NCBI GenBank assembly: GCA_016287975.1
Contig: JAEEXV010000271.1
Span: 1-9,828, forward strand
DNA from: Lentisphaeria bacterium
GTDB taxonomy: Bacteria > Verrucomicrobiota > Lentisphaeria > Oligosphaerales > Oligosphaeraceae
Direction of reading: 5' to 3'
DNA: 9,828 bases
Shown one piece after another: positions 7,139 through 9,828 of this stretch (the first letter of the stretch is position 1; each line of letters opens with the position of its first letter). The notes beneath the pieces are model-generated. The model ran no database searches. It saw only the letters and a list, made by a program, of their open reading frames with translations, and had not been told where the DNA came from. The position numbers and the translations under genes were made by a program.

Positions 7139-7717
7139 TTATATCGCCATGTCGTGCATGGCCTTGCAGAGATATTCGCGAAGGCGGTGGGTGGTCACGT
7201 AGATGGCGTTTTCCTGGACGTGCTCGACGCGGGCGATGTCTTTGGGGGATTCTTTCCCGAGGACAAATGCGCGGAAGATTCGGACCGCTTGGCGGGAGGA
7301 CTTGGATTTGCTTGCGTAGGCATCCAGCGCTTTCATCACGAGGCGGAGCTCTTCCTGCGCTTGGGCTTGGATGGACGGGTCGCTCACGCGGGAGGCGGGA
7401 AGGTCGAAGCAGCCTTTGTCGGGGTCGCCGTTCTTCGGCACCTCGAAACGGTCGCCATTGCGAAGAGCCTGTTCGAGTTCACTCTTGGTGAGGTCCGCGT
7501 ATTCGTGGCGGATGGTCGTATACAAGAGGTTTTGGTAGTGGCGGTCGTTCTCGACGTCGGCGAACTTCAGGTTGTAGGCTTTGATGGCAATTCGTTCCAT
7601 GACCATGTCGGAGAGGTCGGAGAGTTTCATGGCGCGCCCAATCTTCTCGACCAAATGGCGGTGGCTGTAAGCCTTCTGGACTTCCTGCTCACGGACGAAT
7701 TGTTCGTTTTGATTCAT
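7139..7717 (-). CDS. Small sigma-70-family RNA polymerase sigma factor (ECF-like)
   Basis: 192 residues. Residues 20-76 look like sigma region 2: an acidic helix with LSDMVMERIAIKAYNL (35-50), then YQNLLYTTIRHEY (61-73), where these factors bind core polymerase and the -10 element. Residues 138-188 look like region 4: RQAVRIFRAFVLGKESPKDIA (142-162) and a helix-turn-helix ending in ENAIYVTTHRLREYL (169-183). A variable linker joins them and no region 1.1 or 3 is present, as in ECF-type factors. Two ATG codons stand in tandem. I chose 7717 because AAGGAG (7730-7725) is seven bases away, but 7720 would add only one Met. The frame stays open far upstream to 7969, but that part is low-complexity and contains the likely promoter. 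The gene converges on the giant-protein operon. No anti-sigma gene is next to it, so how it is controlled is unknown. Family call is confident; target genes are unknown. Confidence 0.82.
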   Translation of the reverse strand: MNQNEQFVREQEVQKAYSHRHLVEKIGRAMKLSDLSDMVMERIAIKAYNLKFADVENDRHYQNLLYTTIRHEYADLTKSELEQALRNGDRFEVPKNGDPDKGCFDLPASRVSDPSIQAQAQEELRLVMKALDAYASKSKSSRQAVRIFRAFVLGKESPKDIARVEHVQENAIYVTTHRLREYLCKAMHDMAI

Positions 7718-7775
7718 CATCCTTCTCCTTGACTGGGGGCTGCATTTGTGACTTGACGCTTGTTTGGCACCGATT

Positions 7776-7781
7776 ATTATA
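7776..7781 (-). promoter_or_regulatory. Candidate -10 box of the sigma-factor gene
   Basis: On the minus strand the hexamer reads TATAAT, a perfect -10 consensus, about 59 bases before the chosen start codon. It would give a short leader of roughly 50 bases. The region where a -35 box is expected (about 7798-7805) reads CTAAAA-like and is poor. Confidence 0.4.
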
Positions 7782-8020
7782 GAATGATTCAGCACTGGTT
7801 TTAGTTTTTTGGAAGCCTCCTGGTTGGATTTGCAGCGTTGACGGAAAAAAGAGAGGATTTCGCGCTGGATTGGTTTTCCCGCACTTGGAACTGGGGCCTG
7901 TCGGAGAGCGGAAGGACGGGGCGGGGGACAATCCTTCTCTTCTCCCAAAACATCCCACCCACATAGCAATCACCATGCCAACAATTTCACGCAGGAACGG
8001 ATGTCCGCTAATCTACCGTA

Positions 8021-8037
8021 TGATTAAAATTTAATCA
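8021..8037. repeat. AT-rich 17-base perfect palindrome
   Basis: TGATTAAAATTTAATCA is symmetrical around its central base, with 8-base arms. A smaller inverted repeat, AATTG-AG-CAATT (8051-8062), follows at once. Such symmetry fits an operator for a dimeric regulator or the edge of an inserted element. It lies about 240 bases upstream of the presumed sigma-gene promoter, which is far for direct repression. Confidence 0.4.
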
Positions 8038-8066
8038 GTCACTGGTTAAAAATTGAGCAATTGCCG

Positions 8067-8137
8067 TGTTCCCCAGGATGGTAGGCGATGGCCTGGCAAA
8101 CGCCCCGAACATGGTTGCCACGGCGGCCTCGCCGTGG
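8067..8137 (+). repeat. 71-bp direct repeat, copy 1
   Basis: It is identical over all 71 bases to 8330-8400, beginning TGTTCCCCAGGATGG and ending in the hairpin CCACGGCG-GCCT-CGCCGTGG (8118-8137). Flanking bases differ, except that a loosely similar AGCAA..GCC stretch precedes both copies. The start-to-start distance is 263 bases. Both copies spell the same short reading frame beginning at an ATG, which I take to be incidental. Confidence 0.9.
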
Positions 8138-8207
8138 TCGCCCCGACGAGCGACGCAGTGAACGATTCCGCCACCCCATTGCAAACCCTGTGTGGCTCAC
8201 CCGCCTG

Positions 8208-8226
8208 CCACGGCGGGACGCCGTGG
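8208..8226. repeat. GC stem-loop sharing its stem with the 71-bp repeats
   Basis: CCACGGCG and CGCCGTGG form a perfect 8-bp stem around GGA. The stem is the same as in both 71-bp repeats but the loop differs (GGA against GCCT), and the bases around it are not repeated. This suggests that the stem itself is the mobile or conserved unit. Confidence 0.75.
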
Positions 8227-8285
8227 CTACGTCCGCTTCGTCAATCGCGCCCCACCCCCACAGGCTTCTGGCGTGTCTGCATTAT

Positions 8286-8340
8286 GAGGGGCTGTTACCG
8301 CCCCTCTTGGGGAACATAGCAAATCGCCCTGTTCCCCAGG
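8286..8340. repeat. Pair of stem-loops overlapping the start of repeat copy 2
   Basis: GAGGGGC (8286-8292) pairs with GCCCCTC (8300-8306). Immediately after, CTTGGGGAACA (8306-8316) pairs with TGTTCCCCAGG (8330-8340) with one G-T wobble. The second arm of the latter is the first 11 bases of the second 71-bp repeat copy. No matching arm precedes copy 1. Confidence 0.6.
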
Positions 8341-8400
8341 ATGGTAGGCGATGGCCTGGCAAACGCCCCGAACATGGTTGCCACGGCGGCCTCGCCGTGG
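8330..8400 (+). repeat. 71-bp direct repeat, copy 2
   Basis: It is a base-for-base match to 8067-8137, again ending in the 8-bp stem with a GCCT loop (8381-8400). Here the flanking bases extend the stem to 9 bp. It lies about 200 bases upstream of purM. Confidence 0.9.
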
Positions 8401-8481
8401 CGGCTTGGTGAATGGGCGGCAGTCGATGCCGAAGCCTTGGTTGCGCCCTGTGGCGGGCGGGATTGGGCCCCGCATGCTCGG

Positions 8482-8509
8482 CGGACCGCCGCTTTGCCGA
8501 GGCGGTCCG
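8482..8509. repeat. GC stem-loop upstream of purM
   Basis: CGGACCGCC (8482-8490) pairs perfectly with GGCGGTCCG (8501-8509) around a 10-base loop. It differs in sequence from the CCACGGCG stems but is the same size and composition. It has no T-run and lies about 95 bases before purM. Confidence 0.5.
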
Positions 8510-8549
8510 AAGAAGCCGTGGCCGCGTCCGTCGGCGCGGCGTCATGGAT

Positions 8550-8555
8550 TATATT
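8550..8555 (+). promoter_or_regulatory. Candidate -10 box of purM
   Basis: TATATT lies in the only AT-rich patch directly before purM, 47 bases from its start. No convincing -35 box is visible in the GC-rich sequence upstream. Confidence 0.25.
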
Positions 8556-8602
8556 ATCGACAGAACCTTTCCACTCCACCATTCCCCATTTCAGAGAATC
8601 GA

Positions 8603-9658
8603 ATGAACAACGCACAAGGCAAAAGCGAGGCGTACCGCGCGGCGGGCGTCGACATCGACTATGTGACCAGCCTGCTCAAGCAGGTGACTCCTCGGATTTC
8701 GGCGACGCGGACGAAGGATGTGCTCGCTCCCATCGGCGGCTTCGGCGGCCTCTACCAGATCGACCTCACCAAGTGGCGCCATCCCGTGATGGTCACCTCG
8801 ATCGACGGCGTCGGCACCAAGCTGATGATCGCCGAACTCATGGAGAAGTTCGACACCGTCGGGCATGACATTGTCAACCATTGCATCAACGACATCGCCG
8901 TGCAGGGCGCGACCCCCGTCTATTTCCTCGACTACATCGGCATCGGGCACGTCCGCAGCCCCCTCTACGAGGAGGTGCTCATCGGCTGCGCCGACGCCTG
9001 CAAGGCCGAGGGCGTGACGCTCATCGGCGGCGAATCCGCCGAAATGCCTGGCATGTACGGCGACAACTTCGACCTCGTCGGCTGCATCACTGGCATCGTC
9101 GAGAAGGACGAGATCATCACGGGCGAGCACATCGCCCCTGGACACGTCGCCATCGGCCTGGCCTCCAAGGGCCTGCAGACCAACGGCTTCTCCCTCGCCC
9201 GCAAAGTCCTCCTGGAACAGGGCGGCCTTACGGTCTCCGACCGCCCCGCCGAACTCGACGGCCGCTCCGTCGGCGAGGCGCTCCTCGAACCGCACGGCTG
9301 CTTCTGGAGCGCCATCAAGGCGGCCCTCGCCGAGAAACTGCCGCTGCACGGCGTCGCCCACATCACTGGCGGCGGCCTCTACGACAATGTCCCGCGCATC
9401 CTCCCCGAGGGCACGGGCGTCCGCTTCGACGCGAAGCGCATCACGAATGTCCCGCCGATCTTCGGGCTGATCCAGCGTCTTGGCAAGATCGACCCGTATG
9501 AGATGTACCGCGTCTTCAACATGGGCGTCGGCATGGTCTGGTTCGTGCCCGCCGACGCGGCGGACCGCGCCCTCGCCATCTGCCGCGAAAAGGGCTTCAT
9601 CGCCAATCTCATCGGCGAAGTCATCCCTGGCAACCGCAAAGTCGAAGTCACCCTGTAG
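8603..9658 (+). CDS. purM: Phosphoribosylformylglycinamidine cyclo-ligase (AIR synthetase)
   Basis: 351 residues, close to the usual length of about 345. The enzyme closes the imidazole ring, turning FGAM and ATP into AIR in the cytoplasm, the fifth step of purine synthesis. Family motifs appear in order: KDVLAPIGGFGGLYQID (38-54), SIDGVGTKL (66-74), CINDIAVQGA (94-103), IGGESAEMPGMY (141-152), GLQTNGFSLAR (190-200), HITGGGLYDNVPRILP (253-268) and MYRVFNMGVGM (301-311). All catalytic and nucleotide-binding regions look intact. I chose the ATG at 8603 because the family's N-terminus begins here. An in-frame ATG at 8351 would add 84 residues read from the 71-bp repeat and stem-loops. The ribosome binding site is weak (AGAGAA, about seven bases upstream). 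The next gene follows 12 bases later, so they may share a transcript. Confidence 0.97.
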   Translation: MNNAQGKSEAYRAAGVDIDYVTSLLKQVTPRISATRTKDVLAPIGGFGGLYQIDLTKWRHPVMVTSIDGVGTKLMIAELMEKFDTVGHDIVNHCINDIAVQGATPVYFLDYIGIGHVRSPLYEEVLIGCADACKAEGVTLIGGESAEMPGMYGDNFDLVGCITGIVEKDEIITGEHIAPGHVAIGLASKGLQTNGFSLARKVLLEQGGLTVSDRPAELDGRSVGEALLEPHGCFWSAIKAALAEKLPLHGVAHITGGGLYDNVPRILPEGTGVRFDAKRITNVPPIFGLIQRLGKIDPYEMYRVFNMGVGMVWFVPADAADRALAICREKGFIANLIGEVIPGNRKVEVTL

Positions 9659-9670
9659 CCTCCTCGGCTC

Positions 9671-9828
9671 ATGGCCACTCTCCTCGACCAACTGACCACC
9701 ATCCTTCGGCGGAAAATCATGCGCGGCGAACGCTACGCCGCCCTGTCGCCCGAAAACCTCGCCGTGCTGGGGCGGCGCCCCGCCGCGCCACGTCCGCCTC
9801 AGCCCGCCGCCGCATTCGCGCCGCCTGC
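9671..9828 (+). CDS. Start of an unidentified gene downstream of purM, cut by the window edge
   Basis: The frame is open from the ATG at 9671 to the end, 52 complete codons. It begins with a short helix (TLLDQLTTILRRKIMRGERY, 3-22), followed by a Pro/Ala-rich linker from about residue 37. No clear Shine-Dalgarno sequence precedes it, but it lies 12 bases after purM on the same strand and its codon use matches. A short N-terminal helix plus a Pro/Ala linker is seen ahead of several enzyme domains, including some uracil-DNA glycosylases, but nothing here identifies the family. Confidence 0.55.
   Translation, partial: MATLLDQLTTILRRKIMRGERYAALSPENLAVLGRRPAAPRPPQPAAAFAPP

Larger units (their letters stand above)
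7718..8602. other. 885-base gene-free region with sigma-gene promoter, AT-rich palindrome and repeat cluster
   Basis: No frame here has the composition of a real protein. The open frames at 8088-8411 and upstream of purM are translations of the repeats. The left part (7718-8063) is AT-rich and holds the probable sigma-gene promoter and a 17-base palindrome. The right part (8064-8520) is GC-rich and built of direct repeats and stem-loops. The last 80 bases are again AT-richer and should contain the purM promoter. Confidence 0.7.

Noticed and set aside
7721..7969. Upstream extension of the sigma-factor gene to an ATG at 7969
   Set aside because: The added residues do not resemble a sigma factor, the stretch contains a good -10 box, and a strong ribosome site stands directly before the ATG pair at 7720/7717.
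8067..8400. CRISPR array
   Set aside because: There are only two copies, the unit is too long at 71 bases, the 192-base gap is not spacer-sized, and no cas gene is present.
8088..8411. Small plus-strand open frame of 107 codons in the repeat region
   Set aside because: It spans repeat copy 1 and most of copy 2, repeats the same Arg/Pro-rich peptide and has no ribosome site.
8351..8602. N-terminal extension of PurM by 84 residues from an upstream ATG
   Set aside because: The extra part is a translation of the 71-bp repeat and stem-loops, is Arg/Pro-rich and does not belong to the PurM family. The protein has normal length from 8603.

Overview
This GC-rich window carries six recognisable or strongly supported genes plus one gene fragment, in ordinary bacterial layout. 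There are no RNA genes, no CRISPR array and no intact mobile element. A HydB/HydC-type NADH-linked flavoprotein pair points to an anaerobic or fermentative bacterium. The GC-rich stem-loop repeats and type III chaperone-like genes would fit the Planctomycetota-Verrucomicrobiota-Lentisphaerota-Kiritimatiellota group, but that placement is a weak inference with no marker gene behind it.

Left part (1-2076, minus strand): hydC (NuoE-like, [2Fe-2S]) is followed three bases later by hydB (thioredoxin-like [2Fe-2S] domain, NuoF flavoprotein core, [4Fe-4S] region). hydB runs off the left edge. This is the gene order of the soluble NAD(H)-dependent, often electron-bifurcating [FeFe]-hydrogenase HydABC, so the catalytic subunit would be expected just outside the window. 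A divergent promoter region of about 350 bases (2077-2430) separates this operon from the next one.

Middle part (2431-7048, plus strand): three tightly packed genes look like one translationally coupled operon. Two small acidic proteins of 146 and 145 residues share a sequence pattern with each other. Both resemble the CesT/YbjN-fold secretion chaperones. They are followed two bases later by a 1247-residue protein with no signal peptide, a helical/coiled-coil N-terminal third and glycine-rich, beta-type repeats in the centre and C-terminal half. Two chaperone-like genes followed at once by one giant cytosolic-looking protein is the classic layout of a type III secretion effector locus. I recognise no named effector family, so this operon is the best candidate here for something undescribed.

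Right part (7049-9828): a GC-rich hairpin lies between the operon and a convergent gene for a small sigma-70-family (ECF-like) sigma factor (7139-7717, minus). Upstream of the sigma gene is an 885-base gene-free stretch. It holds an AT-rich palindrome, two perfect 71-bp direct repeats ending in an 8-bp GC hairpin, and several further stem-loops. It ends at purM (AIR synthetase of purine synthesis), which is complete. A further plus-strand gene begins 12 bases after purM and runs off the right edge.

The hydrogenase and purM genes are housekeeping/energy metabolism. The secretion-like operon, the lone sigma factor and the repeat cluster make up the accessory-looking part between them.
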